Below the pieces are notes generated by a model. It was given only the letters and a program-made list of their open reading frames with translations, did no database searches and was not told the DNA's origin. 64,000 nt of DNA from Prostheceraeus crozeri. Taxonomy: Eukaryota > Platyhelminthes > Polycladida > Euryleptidae. The position numbers were made by a program, and so were the translations under genes. Position 1 is the first letter of the stretch, and the number at the start of each line of letters is the position of its first letter. This document shows positions 11,837 through 23,249 of this stretch, in pieces. The DNA lies in assembly GCA_907163375.1 (NCBI GenBank), contig CAJQUW010001976.1, forward strand, positions 1-64,000. The letters run 5' to 3'.

Positions 11837-14438
11837 AGTGGACTCCCAATGTCTTTGCCCCGGTTCGACGTCGTATCAATTGCGTGCGTGCTTTTATCCC
11901 TCTCGTAAGTGAAAGTTTAGAAGAGGCACACAATTCGTGATATATTTTCGAGTTTTAACGATTCATTTCAATTTCAAAGAGATGAAAATGTAGGCAACGA
12001 GAGGGTGAAATTCCAAACCCTTTTTGTTTCTCAAGAGGAAATTGAAAAGAAGAATTGCTTCGAGTCTTCCCTCCAACCCTTACTGTCGGCAACGCCCCTC
12101 TCCCCTCCCCCCACAGCTTGCTAATGAAGTCGAGGCAATTGTAATGAAATTTGTGTGCTGTTTAACATGAGTCAAGTCAAAGAAATCAATGATATGAAGG
12201 TGATCTGCTTGTCGCGAATCTCCGACATCTCTATCTTCGACTCCACAAGAAGAAAAGGAAAGTCTCAAGTGATACAGGAGAAAATGTTCACCCAAGCAGC
12301 GATTTACAAGAAAAAATCAAAGGCAATCGCTTTATAAGATAATGGAGTCGTAAAACGTGCACTTTGAAAATTACAAAATTTAAACTTTTGAGGACAAAGT
12401 GATTTTTTCAAATTTTGACGTCTTAAATTTATAATTTTCATGAGTGTCGTCTATCAATCGGTGACATTATGGGAGAGAGAGAGAGACTGACTGACTGGAA
12501 CTGTGATGTCATATTTCTGGGTGCTGAATGACGCAGCTTCCCTGATGTACATTTGTGCAGGGAGACAGGATGTGAAGAGCAGTAAAAACATTTCAAAACT
12601 TCGTTGAGATGAACTCAGGATGAGTCCCATTCTTGCAAAATAGCGCAAGTGATGCATTGAAGAAGAGGAATATAAATAGTTAGAATTGCAATATTTAGAT
12701 TTTTTTGCAGTAGGTGTCCGGGAGAACGGCTTCTTAAGAAATACGTTGATTTTCAAAATCCATCTATTGACACATAACACATATAGCTGCTGATGCGCCA
12801 TACAGCTTTTGCCGCTGATACCCTTGAGGAGGGGTGAATATCCGAAACGGCTTGTATATGTGTTTTCACCACAAACTTTTTAGCTTTTTAGCCTACACAA
12901 TGGAGAGAAAACTCGTTCACCGATTTATTAGCTAGTGCTATGTAGACCAATACATGTGCATGTACAGAAATTTAGACCATTATAGGTTTATTGTCATGTG
13001 GAGCCCGGATATTCATATCTGTCAAATATACTGAGATAAGCTATTCCAGATATCAGCTGACATATATCATCATTGCAGCATAGAAAAATGAAGTAGCTTA
13101 AAAATAATAAAATAAATATATTTATTTTATTTATTCTAGGAAGCACATTACGCGGGCGCCTTTCGTTCTCGTAGCCGAACTTTATTTACTCCACTCTCAC
13201 TCTATTGTGCTGAGTGTTAAGAATGCGAAGGACGCATATTCCAAATTTCTTAGTTTAACCCTCTAATTGCCACGAAAAAATGTAGCACTAATTACAATTG
13301 GGGTTGCTTAATACCCCAAATGTTTTGCGAAGTAAGAATACACGCCAAGCGCACCCCCTGACTGAAATTCATCACAGACACATAATAATAAGTATTAACT
13401 AATAAATCTTGAAAAAATATGAATACTGCATTTTTTAGATGACTATTCATGCACTCAATACTGATGGAAATATGCAGAAAAAGTGAGTAGGCCTACAACA
13501 AAAGCAGCATTTCAATAGGAGTGTGCCTGAACACTTGCAGGAACACGCAGTTTGATCATTTACTATTCTCTGCAAGTCGACTTGCCACATACATTGTATC
13601 TTTTATTTGTCCTAGTCTCTAGGAAATGAATCACAGCGAGTTCCCTTTTTGGGAGCTGCTTGCAAACACGATTGCCTTCATCATTTGTACACGCAAGAAT
13701 GACGCAAAAGCTGATAGTCTCATTTACAATGAAGCAGGGAAGGGAGGCAAAAGGAATGCCGCGAAGTGTTATTACAGTCCTGCTGTTTATCGCATAGATT
13801 AGACAAATAAATAAATAAAAGTAATTGAACTTTGTATATACTCAGTACATACTATGATCGTCCGCGATTATGTTCTGTTCCTCCAGTTGAATTGTGCAAC
13901 TCTTTTCGCGTTTCTTTTTACAACTTGCCAACCTCTGAATTTAGGTCGAATTATTTTGAGACGCATTATGTCCCTTCTCATTTTTGGAAGTTGGCAATGA
14001 ATAAAATTACAGAGCGCTGTCCTCTAATATCAAATTTTCCTCTTAATTCTTTTTCGCTCTACTCATCTTTAGGTTGGTCGTAATCAGCTTGATTCAACAG
14101 AGAGATAGAAGAACATCGGCATCGAAATGAAAGGCAAAGTTATGTAGAAGCAAATTTTACCATTTTCATGATCTATTCAACGAATAATAGTCATCCTACT
14201 CCAAGAGCTGTCATACATTTACATTCATCACCAAACTGTGAGATAGCTAGTCATTAAAGCATGAGTTGGCGGTTGGTCACCTCCAACCGCCACAGTACTC
14301 TATCTCTCTCTCTCACCAAGCTGACCATATCACACTTTGATACCACATAATAACCGCTGAAATCATAGCAACGTGAGGCCGAAGTAGCATTTGAGATGAA
14401 AGATAGACAAAACATCTGTTTCATCATTTAAATATATT
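11837..14438. other. Gene-free stretch with one hairpin motif
   Basis: No coding frame is supported. At 12811-12851 sits GCCG-CTGATAC-CCCT..AGGG-..-GAAA-CGGC, a stem-closed arrangement that resembles part of the hammerhead-like motifs listed elsewhere but lacks helix III. A short GA repeat lies near 12475. Confidence 0.4.
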
Positions 14439-14471
14439 CCGCGAGGCCTTTCGACGACTCTCGTCAAGCGG
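14439..14471 (-). ncRNA. Hammerhead ribozyme-like motif
   Basis: Read on the minus strand: CCGC, TTGACGA, GAGTCGTC, GAAA, GGCC, TC, GCGG. This matches the hammerhead layout: helix I CCGC/GCGG, core close to CUGANGA with only C3 changed to U, a very short helix II, GAAA, a minimal helix III, then the CUC cleavage triplet. Penelope-like elements are known to carry such minimal hammerheads. No Penelope coding sequence was recognised beside this one. Its activity is unknown. Confidence 0.4.
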
Positions 14472-14975
14472 TGCGTCGTATTTACAGACAAATCATGGTA
14501 AAACGTTTATATACAAATTGAAATAAAAAAAGTAAGTGAGTACTCACTTCAGTACTGAAATCATGTCAATCAGTCACTGATGAGGAGACACCTAGTAGCA
14601 TAGATATCTCCCCAAGTTTTTTATTTTTCTATATTCCCCCTTATTTTTGCTCAACTAGTAGCTGAGATTGGACAAACAAATAAGTCTTAGTAATAATTCT
14701 TGGGGTCGCCAGCAACCCCACGGTAGGTAAAGCTGCATTTTCTGCAAATGAAAGTTTGGCTTCTTTCTAAGAGTGTGTGCCGACAATGATGCGCAAACAA
14801 ATGGGAAAAAAAACTTTTATCAGCCATCGCTTTGTTTGATCTGATTATGTCGTAAACGTTTGGAAGATCGGAAATGAAGCTTTGGGACCCCGCGATAATC
14901 ATATAATTTAGACAGCTTAAAGAACTGATATAAATTATTCCAAAAGTTATCAGGATGTTTTGCCCCCCTCAAATT

Positions 14976-15232
14976 ATTGCATCTTGAGGCATACATAACC
15001 AGGATGTCCGACGCAGTACAAAGCTCCTCAATCTGATGCTTTCCAAGGAAAAGATGTTCAGACGCTCTCAAGTGGATGTGTGATAAGCATGTATTGTAGG
15101 TATGTGTTTAAGTGTGCTCCTCCGCCATTTATTCACTTCTGAATGACTAAATATCTTTTCCTTGAAAAAGCACCAAATTGAGAAGTTTGTACAGCATTGG
15201 ACATCCTAGTTCTGTATGCCTCAAGATGCAAT
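14976..15232. repeat. Inverted duplication of an unrecognised coding-like segment
   Basis: Bases 14976-15064 and about 15145-15232 are diverged reverse complements (shared word GCATCTTGAGGCATAC at 14984 and its complement near 15216). The left arm on the minus strand reads LFLGKHQIEELCTASDILVM and YASRCNNLRG; the right arm on the plus strand gives a close version. A continuation of the right arm (RDKNPEHYWNNLY) reappears near 15448-15490, beyond a small inserted element. The family is not recognised. Confidence 0.6.
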
Positions 15233-15233
15233 A

Positions 15234-15437
15234 AGGTAGGTGAGTCAAATAAGTCCCAGAACTACAAGAAATTGAAAACCGAAAGTATGGCAATATAAAA
15301 TTGATAGAAATGGAACTAGAACAGTACTACAAACATTATAGCTATACTTTTAGAAGCAATTGAATTCAGTAAAAAATAATACGCCAGTGCCTAGAGGAGA
15401 TTTTCAAGGTGGTGGGCCCTGTTTGGCTCACTTACCT
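15234..15437. mobile_element. 204-bp inverted-repeat element inside the duplicated segment
   Basis: The left end AGGTAGGTGAGTCAAATAAG and the complement of the right end, AGGTAAGTGAGCCAAACAGG, match at about 17 of 20 positions. A CAAT lies at or next to each junction. The interrupted segment continues on the far side, which supports a true insertion. It has no coding content and is probably a MITE. Confidence 0.6.
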
Positions 15438-15932
15438 CAATTTTGCGAGAGACAAGAATCCTGAACACTACTGGAATAATCTATATCACTGAGAAAAGTT
15501 TATTATAACAATATAATAAGAAAGGTGTAAGGAGACTTCAAAATATCACTCGGAGCAACTACGCTAAAATGAGGAAATGTCGAGAAGAACAGGAGTAAGA
15601 CCACTCTGAGATAATGTGGATGTGGGAGACCTCTACGGTGCGGCAACTTGCTTAATCTAAGCGACATTTGGCCATTCAATGTGGGATTAAGAAGTGCTCG
15701 TTCGACAGAAGACGATGACGATGGACAAGCAATCTTGAATGATCTCAGTCTACATAACATGATAAACATCTACAGCCGAAGTTGCAGATCAATCTGGTCG
15801 GCGAAAACTGTATGCCCCAGGTGTCTGCAGCAAAAGTGACTCTTTCAAAGCAAGGTTCCTGTGCCACACGCTCTTTGAAATTCATGACTCATCGAGTCGG
15901 TTGCCAATGGCTTACGATGTAGACAGACTAAT

Positions 15933-16707
15933 CAAGGTTGGGCCAAAACTTGGGGTTCAAACCCAAAACCCAAGCTCAAGTTTAAATAAATGAATGAAAT
16001 CAAGTAAACGAAGTGCATTCTTTGCATTTTGTGCTGACATTAAGATTCTTCTACAGGCCAAAATTCCTATTGGGCCCATGAGAAGTGGAGTATTATTGGG
16101 AAACGATTTTTTATAAGCTTTCCTTTAATTTAATCTGTACTGATACACTGACTAATTGAAGATCTTTGATTTAATTATGATTGAGTTACAAATTGCTCAT
16201 AGCAAAGCAATCGTTTTCATTTTATCATTCAGAAACATAAACAAACTTGATAAATATTATAGGTGCGCAGTAAGTGCATGGTTAAACATATTTAGAAAGC
16301 GAAATCGGAATGAATTTATTATTGGATAAATGTCGGTTATCGCAGAAAGTTAAGATAACTGCGAAGATATGAAATATACGGAATATAAAAATTCAATATG
16401 CACAAATGCAACAAAATACAAGGAAGCTTACAGTAGATGCAATATGTATGAACTTTAAATGCGTGGTATTGTCAAGCCCAGAATGAAATAGCTGATAATC
16501 ACAAGTATTTCATTTTTGAAATATTCTGTGAATCCAGTGGAAATTTGATAAAATATCTGAACTTTATGCTCTTATCCTGTAGCTCTTCTAAAATTCAAAT
16601 CAAAATGTAGGTTTTGTGACTTGATCTGTATATATTCAGCATGAATAGAAAACCCAATTTTTGTATCACTTACCCAAGGTCGACCCAAAACCCAAGTCCC
16701 AACCTTG
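15933..16707. mobile_element. Non-autonomous DNA element, family of two, copy 1
   Basis: The ends CAAGGTTGGG / CCCAACCTTG are followed inward by sub-terminal AACTTGGG and CCCAAG words, including GGTCGACCCAAAACCCAAG near the right end. The flanks GACTAAT and GAATAAT form a 7-bp imperfect duplication. The interior is about four-fifths similar by eye to the copy at 19555-20372, including CCTATTGGGCCCATGAG and AGCTTTCCTTTAATTTAATC. It has no coding frame. A 7-8 bp duplication would fit hAT, but that is only a guess. Confidence 0.7.
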
Positions 16708-16895
16708 GAATAATCTCATTCTATTGAAAATTTTTGTCAATCCCAGGACAATCTCCACCCAACATAGTGAACAATCATTTTCTGTTGTGGTTTCAGGTAG
16801 GCACTTATCAGCTAGTTGTATATAGAAGTTAATGCTGTTATCGGAAGAATTGATGCCGAATTCCAATTTATTGGATATCAATCAATTTAGGGCAG

Positions 16896-17385
16896 TCATG
16901 AAAGGTTAACAACTTCCTTAACTTCTTCGTCTGATAGAGCGAAAGGATTCTCTGCAATCAGTGGCCTGCTAGTCTTATCCACGCCAGGTCCTTTTAGAAT
17001 TAAACTGTGTGACCTAAGCCTCCGCGACTTCTCAAACGGTTTTGGTTCAAGATTTTCACCGAAAATTGCTGGATTTGATTCCCAGGAACGTCAAACTTAC
17101 AATCTATCTCTAAAAGTAGTTTTTCGAAGGTCTGAAACTTTCAAATTTTTGCAACCATTTGGGATAAAATCCTTTAACTAAGCATCGATTTCCAATGAGA
17201 GCAGTGAACTCATAAATCATGTCATGACTATTAATTATGCCATAAACATCAAATGCTGGCACAAAGATGGAAGGTGCTGGAATAATACTACTCATTAGAT
17301 ATTCCAGTAGTGATTGTGCCTTTTGTGAATAATTTGTAGCTTCTTCAAGGCATCTTTAAGATTTGTAATCTCATTTGGTGGTTCC
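16896..17385 (-). pseudogene. Coding remnant on the minus strand, unrecognised protein
   Basis: Three good minus-strand stretches follow one another in different frames: LHGEEPPNEITNLKDALKKL (about 17385-17330); SSIIPAPSIFVPAFDVYGII and LVKGFYPKWLQKFESF (17295-17110); and NPAIFGENLEPKPFEKSRRL then SRPLIAENPFALSDEEVKEV, ending in a stop at 16896-16898. They read as the 3' end of one protein. Two frame changes or intron boundaries separate them. I do not recognise the family. It may be a retro-copied host gene, real exons or an old transposase. The hAT-like end at 17410 lies just upstream. Confidence 0.4.
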
Positions 17386-17409
17386 TCGCCATGAAGAACA
17401 TAGACTTAC

Positions 17410-17456
17410 AGGGCTGTGCGCGGTGCACCGGTGCACCGGTTCTCGAACCGGTGCAC
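17410..17456 (+). repeat. hAT-like terminus with an 11-bp perfect hairpin
   Basis: CAGGGCTGTGCGCGG starts like a hAT terminal repeat. It is followed by repeated GGTGCACC words and a perfect hairpin at 17431-17456 (GTGCACCGGTT, loop CTCG, AACCGGTGCAC). A weakly similar GGTACACCGGTACGGGCAGG lies at 17872-17891 and could be the other end, but no 8-bp duplication is visible. The element boundaries are therefore uncertain. Confidence 0.5.
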
Positions 17457-17899
17457 TGAAATATGGGAATTTCTATCAAATTGATATCTTACTGAATATA
17501 GTTTCAATTAGAAATAACTCTTTTTATCTGTTTTCTTTGTCACAGCAAATTGGAGAGAAAAAAGTTCAAGCATGCAGTCTAGTCATTGCAACCAGGAAGG
17601 CATTCTTCAATTATATTTATCAATTCAATTCAAAACTTTAAATTTCTGTATCGTGAAAATGAAGAAGCCTTTTCAAAGTCATGGCTATTTCATAAAAAAC
17701 CCGATGGACTTCCTGATTCTAAAATAATGTGAAAAAAGTGACGAAAATTAGTAATACAAGTTCATGACAAATCACTTTAGGTCACTAAATACTCATAGTG
17801 AATATTGCGTACTTTGTTGTTGCTCCTCTTTCGAAGATATAGGCCTTAAAAGTGCCTCAGGGTAGCTTTTCGGTACACCGGTACGGGCAGGTCAGGCTA

Positions 17900-19554
17900 G
17901 CGACCAGCCTTACTTGAAGATATGGAGGAGAGGTCACGTTTGAAAGAAAATCTTTAGCATTTAATGTATGGACTTCTTAGTTGTATTAATTCATAAATCA
18001 ATTTTGTCTGTCTCTTCTTGTAATCATAAGCTAATTCTTTTTCTCATTTTCAGCACAGTGCTTTTCATCATTTCCACATTAGAATTAAGAAATCGCTGTG
18101 TAGATTCATTCAAAAAAATTTGGCGAAGTGTAAAAGTTTTAGAACTTAGCAGAATTTTATGATTTGCAATTTTGAACTGATTTTTTGAGTAGGGAAAAGG
18201 CCGACTTACGACAAATGAGATTTATATTTTATATGTTAATACTATTATACATATTATTTACATTCTTGCAAATGAGGCAAATATCATAAGAAATTTCACA
18301 CACCAAATTCATCTTAAATTGACATCATGAATTTTTAAAGAAAACTGTTGGAGCTGTTTAGAGGTTTTATGTGTTATAATCATTTTTTGCTGTCGAATGT
18401 ATTGCATATTGCGATTTTTTGCGATTGTCTCGATTTTTTCTCAGACAACATTGAATAATCACGTGTTAACTTGGTTCTTCTTCATTGAGATCCTTTCAGT
18501 TAAACTTCTTTTCGTCATTTCCCCGTGTCATTTGCATCTTTCTTTGCATAAATTGCATAAACCAGCATTAGGTCAGTGTGAGAAAATCAATGCTGCACTG
18601 CGAAGATGCACATGAATTTCTACATTCATTCAATTATCCTTTGTGTTGTAGGTCTTCCGATATATACATTTTTACCAGTTATTGGACCAAAACTGATCAA
18701 TTTTAGTTCGTTGTCACGAGAAAGTTCCATTGAGTTCTTTTAAGAACTGGTTAATGCTACAGCAGCATTTTATTTGTACACTTGCGGATTGGAGAACGCC
18801 ATCAGTCCTCATCAGTGCTACTTCAATTAATTACTCAAATTAGTAGGAGTTACATTCTTTTATAAATGACTGCTGGGATGATTTTCATCATCACACGAGA
18901 GTAACATTCGTTCAACCGACGCACAGAAGTTTCAAAACCATTCACTTTTTGAATTTGAATTTGAACTCCCATCTGTTCATTTACATTCTGTCATTGCTGC
19001 ATGTCACGTATTGAAAAGGACAAAAATAAGTGTCCTAAGACGAACTAACAGTGTCTAAAATGACCCTTCAAATTCATCAGACCGCTGAAATGGCCCTGAC
19101 AAGCACGGAAGCATGAATGTTTCCTTGTCGCCGAAAATTGCCAACTGAATGAGGAAATCTTGTGGTCAAGGCCTTACGGGGATCTGTCTGATGGTTTACC
19201 TGTCTCCGGAAGACGCACAAACGTCAGAATGTTGCACGACGCATGTCAATTCATGAAAGATGAAATTGGCTTAATGAGACAGCAAATTGTGACATTGTGG
19301 GCAAGTCAGTTCAGTGTAGAGATGATCATGACTTCCAGACGGTGTTTTAATCGTCAATTAACTCTACATGTACCGAGGTTGTCTTTGTTTGCTGCCAACT
19401 CACCAAGAATTCGGTTTATCACAAGTTCAAAATGAATCAATAGAAGCTGCACTATCTGATCCTTAGTTAGCATCAAACGAATATGATACCACTTCAAAAT
19501 TGAAAGGCAAAATATCAGTTGAACAAAAATCAGTTGAATACGTACAGTATGCAT
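17900..19554. other. Gene-free stretch
   Basis: Short open frames only, none with a recognisable motif. No terminal repeats found. Confidence 0.45.
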
Positions 19555-20372
19555 CAAGGTTGGGTCAAAACTTGGGTCAAATCCTAAAACCCAAGCCCAA
19601 GTTTGAATAAATGAGCAGAATCAGTGCATTCTTGTAATTGTGCTGCCATAAAGATTCCTCTATAGGTAAAAATTCCTATTGGGCCCATGAGGAGTGTGGT
19701 ATTAGTGGGAAACGATTTTTTATTGCAATGACTGTAATTATTAGTAGTAGCCTAAGTGCATGCATTACGTTATAAAGCTTTCCTTTAATTTAATCTGTAC
19801 TGATATACTGACTGAATGAAGATCATTGATTTAATTATGATCAAATTACACATTGCTCATAGCAAAGCAATTGTTTTCATTATATCATTCGATGGGCTTG
19901 ATAAATATTGTAGTTGCGTAGTGAGTACATGGTTAAACATATATTTAGAATACGCAATTGGAATGAATTTATTATTGGATAAATGTCGGCTTTCACAGAC
20001 AGTTTAGGGGTGCGAAGATAACTGCGAAGATGTAAAATATATGAAATACATAAAAATTCAATATGCACAAATGAAACAAAATACATGTAAGCTTGCAACG
20101 AATACAATATGTTCGAACTTTCAATGTGCGGCTTTGTCTAGCCCAGAATGAAATAGCAAATAATAGCAAGTTTTTCTTTTTTTAAAATTTTCTGTGAATT
20201 GAGTGGAATTTTGATAAAAAATCAGATTATCCTAAAATTCAAATAAAAAAGTTGATTTTTATAACTTGATTTGTTTATATGCAGCATAAAGGGATGACCC
20301 GCGTTTTGAAAAGAAAACACAAGTTTTGCATCACTTACCCAAGGTCGACCCAAAACACTAAGTCCAACCTTA
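19555..20372. mobile_element. Non-autonomous DNA element, family of two, copy 2
   Basis: This is the second member of the family at 15933-16707, with ends CAAGGTTGGG and CCAACCTTA. TATGCAT lies directly outside both ends (19548-19554 and 20373-20379), a perfect 7-bp duplication. It differs from copy 1 by an extra stretch near 19725-19770 (TAGTAGTAGCC region). It has no coding capacity. Confidence 0.8.
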
Positions 20373-20672
20373 TATGCATGAATAATAACAAAATTCAGTT
20401 GAAATTTCATTTAAAATTACAGCACATTTATACGGTACATAAATGATTAAGCGCACTAAGAAATGTTTAAAAATGCTCTCTCCTGGAATGGCTAGCAGTT
20501 GATTCGAATTAGGATAAGAAGAGATAATTCAATATTTATCAGTCATGAATCCGAATATCAATAAAACATCATTTTTTCTTAGTGGAACGGCCCTGATTAG
20601 TCATGTTGTTTTATATGATGTTGGAAAGAATCAGGAATATTTTGATGTTAAACGATTATATAACTGATGTAG

Positions 20673-20716
20673 TGTACAAAATTTTTCGGTCAGCATCCAC
20701 AGACCATCTTCAGGTA
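20673..20716 (-). ncRNA. Hammerhead ribozyme-like motif, left arm copy
   Basis: The minus strand gives CTGAAGA, a GGTC/GACC helix II and GAAA, as in the right arm. The helix I partner is less clear here because the flanking bases differ. Confidence 0.4.
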
Positions 20717-21026
20717 AAAAAAGAAAAAACTTCAATAAAGGGTTAGTAGTGCTATTTGAGCAATTCAAACATAAAACATAGTTTAACTTAATTCGAGTAG
20801 GGTCTGGCAAGATAGGATAAGCAAAATGATTGACATCAATGAAATATTAAGATGAAAGATGATGATGATATGCGACAGGTAGTACTGGGCTACAATTTAC
20901 CAATAGCAATAGAAATTGACCTGACTAATATCCTATCTTGCCAGACCCTACTCGAATTAAGTTAAAATATATTTTATGTTTGAATTGCTCACATAGCACT
21001 AACCCTGTATTGAATTTCTTTCTTTT

Positions 21027-21070
21027 TATACCTGAAGATGGTCTGTGGATGCTGACCGAAAAATTGTGTA
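21027..21070 (+). ncRNA. Hammerhead ribozyme-like motif, right arm copy
   Basis: Helix I TATAC (21027-21031) pairs with GTGTA (21066-21070). The core CTGAAGA (21032-21038) fits CUGANGA exactly. Helix II is GGTC/GACC (21040-21043, 21054-21057), followed by GAAA (21058-21061) and an AUU-type cleavage triplet before helix I. Helix III is almost absent, as in the minimal hammerheads of Penelope-like elements. Cleavage activity is unproven. Confidence 0.45.
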
Positions 21071-21149
21071 CACTACATCAGTTATATAATCGTTTAACAT
21101 CAAAATATTCCTGATTCTTTCCAACATCATATAAAACATCATTTTTTCT

Positions 21150-22192
21150 AATTTAATAATAGATTAAATAATTTTAGATTTTCAATAATAGGTCTCATCA
21201 CACTACTTATATATACATATTACTGCTGTACAAGTAAAGTTTATGTCCGACAAATAAATGTAATTAATTTTCTTAATATCAAGTATCCTATTGACTGCTA
21301 TTACTTCAGCTATACTGTTTATTTATACTATTACTTTGTTAGTCAATTAAAACTATAAGTTTCAGACCGATGAAAACTAGAAAAGCATCGATTACAAAAC
21401 AAGACATGCAGTCTGGTAGTCGCAGTATGGATGCAAATTTTGTTCATCGGTTGTAGGCAACGTGAAAATTTAAATTTTGAAATCGCATTTGAAAATTTGA
21501 AAAAATCACCTCTCAATGACAAATCTTTATTGCATTTCAAGCGCCAACTTCTTTTAGAATCTTCACATTGATCTCAGTGACTTGTCTTTAAAGCAGAAGA
21601 GGGAACAGTGAGCAGCGCGTAGATAGTTTGACGAGAATTGGACAGTTCGCCTTTGGGGTATTGGCGTCAGAGAGTCGGCTATTTTGGTTGCAGACGGTGA
21701 TGAGTGTCAATGAACTGATCGCAGGTCCTGTCAAGAGATCTCTGTAGCAAGTTAATTAGGGGCGAGGGACCTTTCCTGTCAATGCTGGATACTGACCCTT
21801 TACAAAATATTTCGCCGGAATCGTCATAAATTTCTTCGTCTTCTTCCCGTAGGAGCGCACGGGATTCAGGTAGAGCAGCTTGATGGGGGCAGCTGTGATG
21901 ATCAATGGCTAGCGAGAAATGGCCACGAGAAATTAAAAAGTGAAGAAGTTTGTGATGAGCTTACAAACGAAGTTTTCCGGTATCAGGTGGAGGCAGCGAT
22001 CTGCAGAAGCCAAAATATCAGTCATCTGCGTAGCTGGGAAAAGTTTTGGCCTGATTACAGTTTCGTTTTTTGCCATGAGATTGGACTCAGGTTCATAATT
22101 TGACTTTGAGGTCCGATATCATTGAATTGAGAAACAATGGCGGGCTGCCGCTTTAGGTGTGGGTCAGATGGGATTATATATCCCTTATATAT
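21150..22192. other. Gene-free stretch
   Basis: No recognised coding or structural feature. Short open frames near 21343-21540 and 22137-22349 carry no motif. Confidence 0.45.
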
Positions 22193-22354
22193 GTCCGGCA
22201 GCCAGAACGAGTTTCTGCAGGGAGCTAGGCCGAAAGTCAGACTTTCACTGAATGATGTGCACCCTTCGCCTACTACGAATCTGTACGTCTGCCGAGCTCT
22301 AGTGAGTTCCTCTTCTTGTCAGACAGGATTAAAGAATAAACATTTGTAAATCCA

Positions 22355-23249
22355 TTTTAGTTTGCATCGAATTCTTTTGTTTATTTAGGACAGAAAGCTG
22401 AAAATTATCGATGTTCATCATTCTATCGACATGGTCAGTCAAACCATGTTCAGATAGTGCACTTTTACGATCTTGACAGTTCAAACTACGTCTGTGTTCA
22501 TCATGCCGTAACTTTAAAGGTCGGCAAGTTTGACCAATGTAATTTTTATGACAAATTTTACATTCAAAATTATACACAATGTATTTATCGTTACACATAT
22601 ATTTAGGTCCAATATCCCTGCACAGTTTACAATTACATTTGTTATTGTTTTCAATAGTATTTATGCTATTAACTAAAGTTTGACCGGGTTTGCAGGTAAC
22701 ACGAACAGGAAGTTCATACTTACTGACCAGTTTATTAATTTTTCTTAAGTAGCTATCACTAATGAAATCAACACAAAGGTTAATTTGATTTTCATTATCG
22801 AATTAATTCATTAATTCATTAATTGATTTTCAGACGAAGTTTGAACTGTCAAGATCGTAAAAGTGCACTATCTGAACATGGTTTGACTGACCATGTCGAT
22901 AGAATGATGAACATCGATAATTTTCAGCTTTCTGTCCTAAATAAACAAAAGAATTCGATGCAAACTAAAATGGCCGAAGCACGCTTCATAGCGTTGAACA
23001 AGCCACAAATCAACCGCAAACATGAATTGATCTAACGAGTCGTCACTGCCTAATCATTTTTATATTTAAGCCAACTGCCTGTTCATTTACTTACCCCCTT
23101 GATACTGTCCACCGTGACGAAACGCGTCGGGGAACTTTATTTTTTAAAAAAATAAATAAATCGTCTAAATTGAGGGAGAGCTATCTTTTTGTTTACAACG
23201 TGGAAAATTGCATAATGAACCTCCCGTATAAGACAACAAAAGATCTGAA
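22355..23249. mobile_element. Penelope-like element, inverted double-fragment copy with 13-bp duplication
   Basis: ATTTGTAAATCCA flanks it exactly at 22342-22354 and 23250-23262. The left half (about 22355-22805) is on the minus strand: INLCVDFISDSYLRKINKLV, CNCKLCRDI (Cys motif), then IVYNFECKICHKNYIGQTCR and LKLRHDEHRRSLN, a GIY-YIG endonuclease in which only the IVY...YIG form is seen. The right half (about 22820-23037) is on the plus strand and repeats the C-terminus (KSALSEHGLTDH, EARFIALNKPQINRK) through its stop, then about 210 bp of 3' sequence with a hammerhead-like motif. Such inverted, truncated copies are common for this class. It carries no reverse transcriptase, so it is dead. 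Confidence 0.85.
23095..23132 (+). ncRNA. Hammerhead-like motif in the Penelope 3' region
   Basis: CCCC (23095-23098) and GGGG (23129-23132) would form helix I. Between them lie TTGATAC, a GTC..GAC helix II, GAAA (23119-23122), CGCG and the GUC cleavage triplet. GAAACGCGTC is the typical right half of Penelope and schistosome SINE hammerheads. The left core departs from CUGANGA at three places, including the catalytic G8, so this copy is probably inactive. Confidence 0.45.

Larger units (their letters stand above)
20580..21130. mobile_element. Foldback element with 19-bp target duplication, probably Penelope-related
   Basis: Arms of about 210 bp (20608-20820 and 20928-21127) are near-perfect reverse complements around a spacer of roughly 110 bp. 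The words ATAAAACATCATTTTTTCT at 20561-20579 and 21131-21149 are identical, a 19-bp duplication of the kind made by target-primed retroelements rather than cut-and-paste transposons. Each arm carries CTGAAGATGGTC followed by GACCGAAAAATT, a hammerhead-like motif typical of Penelope terminal repeats. There is no coding sequence. I infer a two-ended inverted Penelope remnant. Confidence 0.65.

Noticed and set aside
12080-12337. Overlapping open frames on both strands
   Set aside because: No motif and no composition bias; both strands open in the same place suggests chance.
12811-12851. Full hammerhead ribozyme
   Set aside because: It has the closing stem, CTGATAC and GAAA, but no helix III and too long a gap after helix II.
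17410-17893. A complete hAT element
   Set aside because: The ends are only weakly similar and no 8-bp duplication flanks them.
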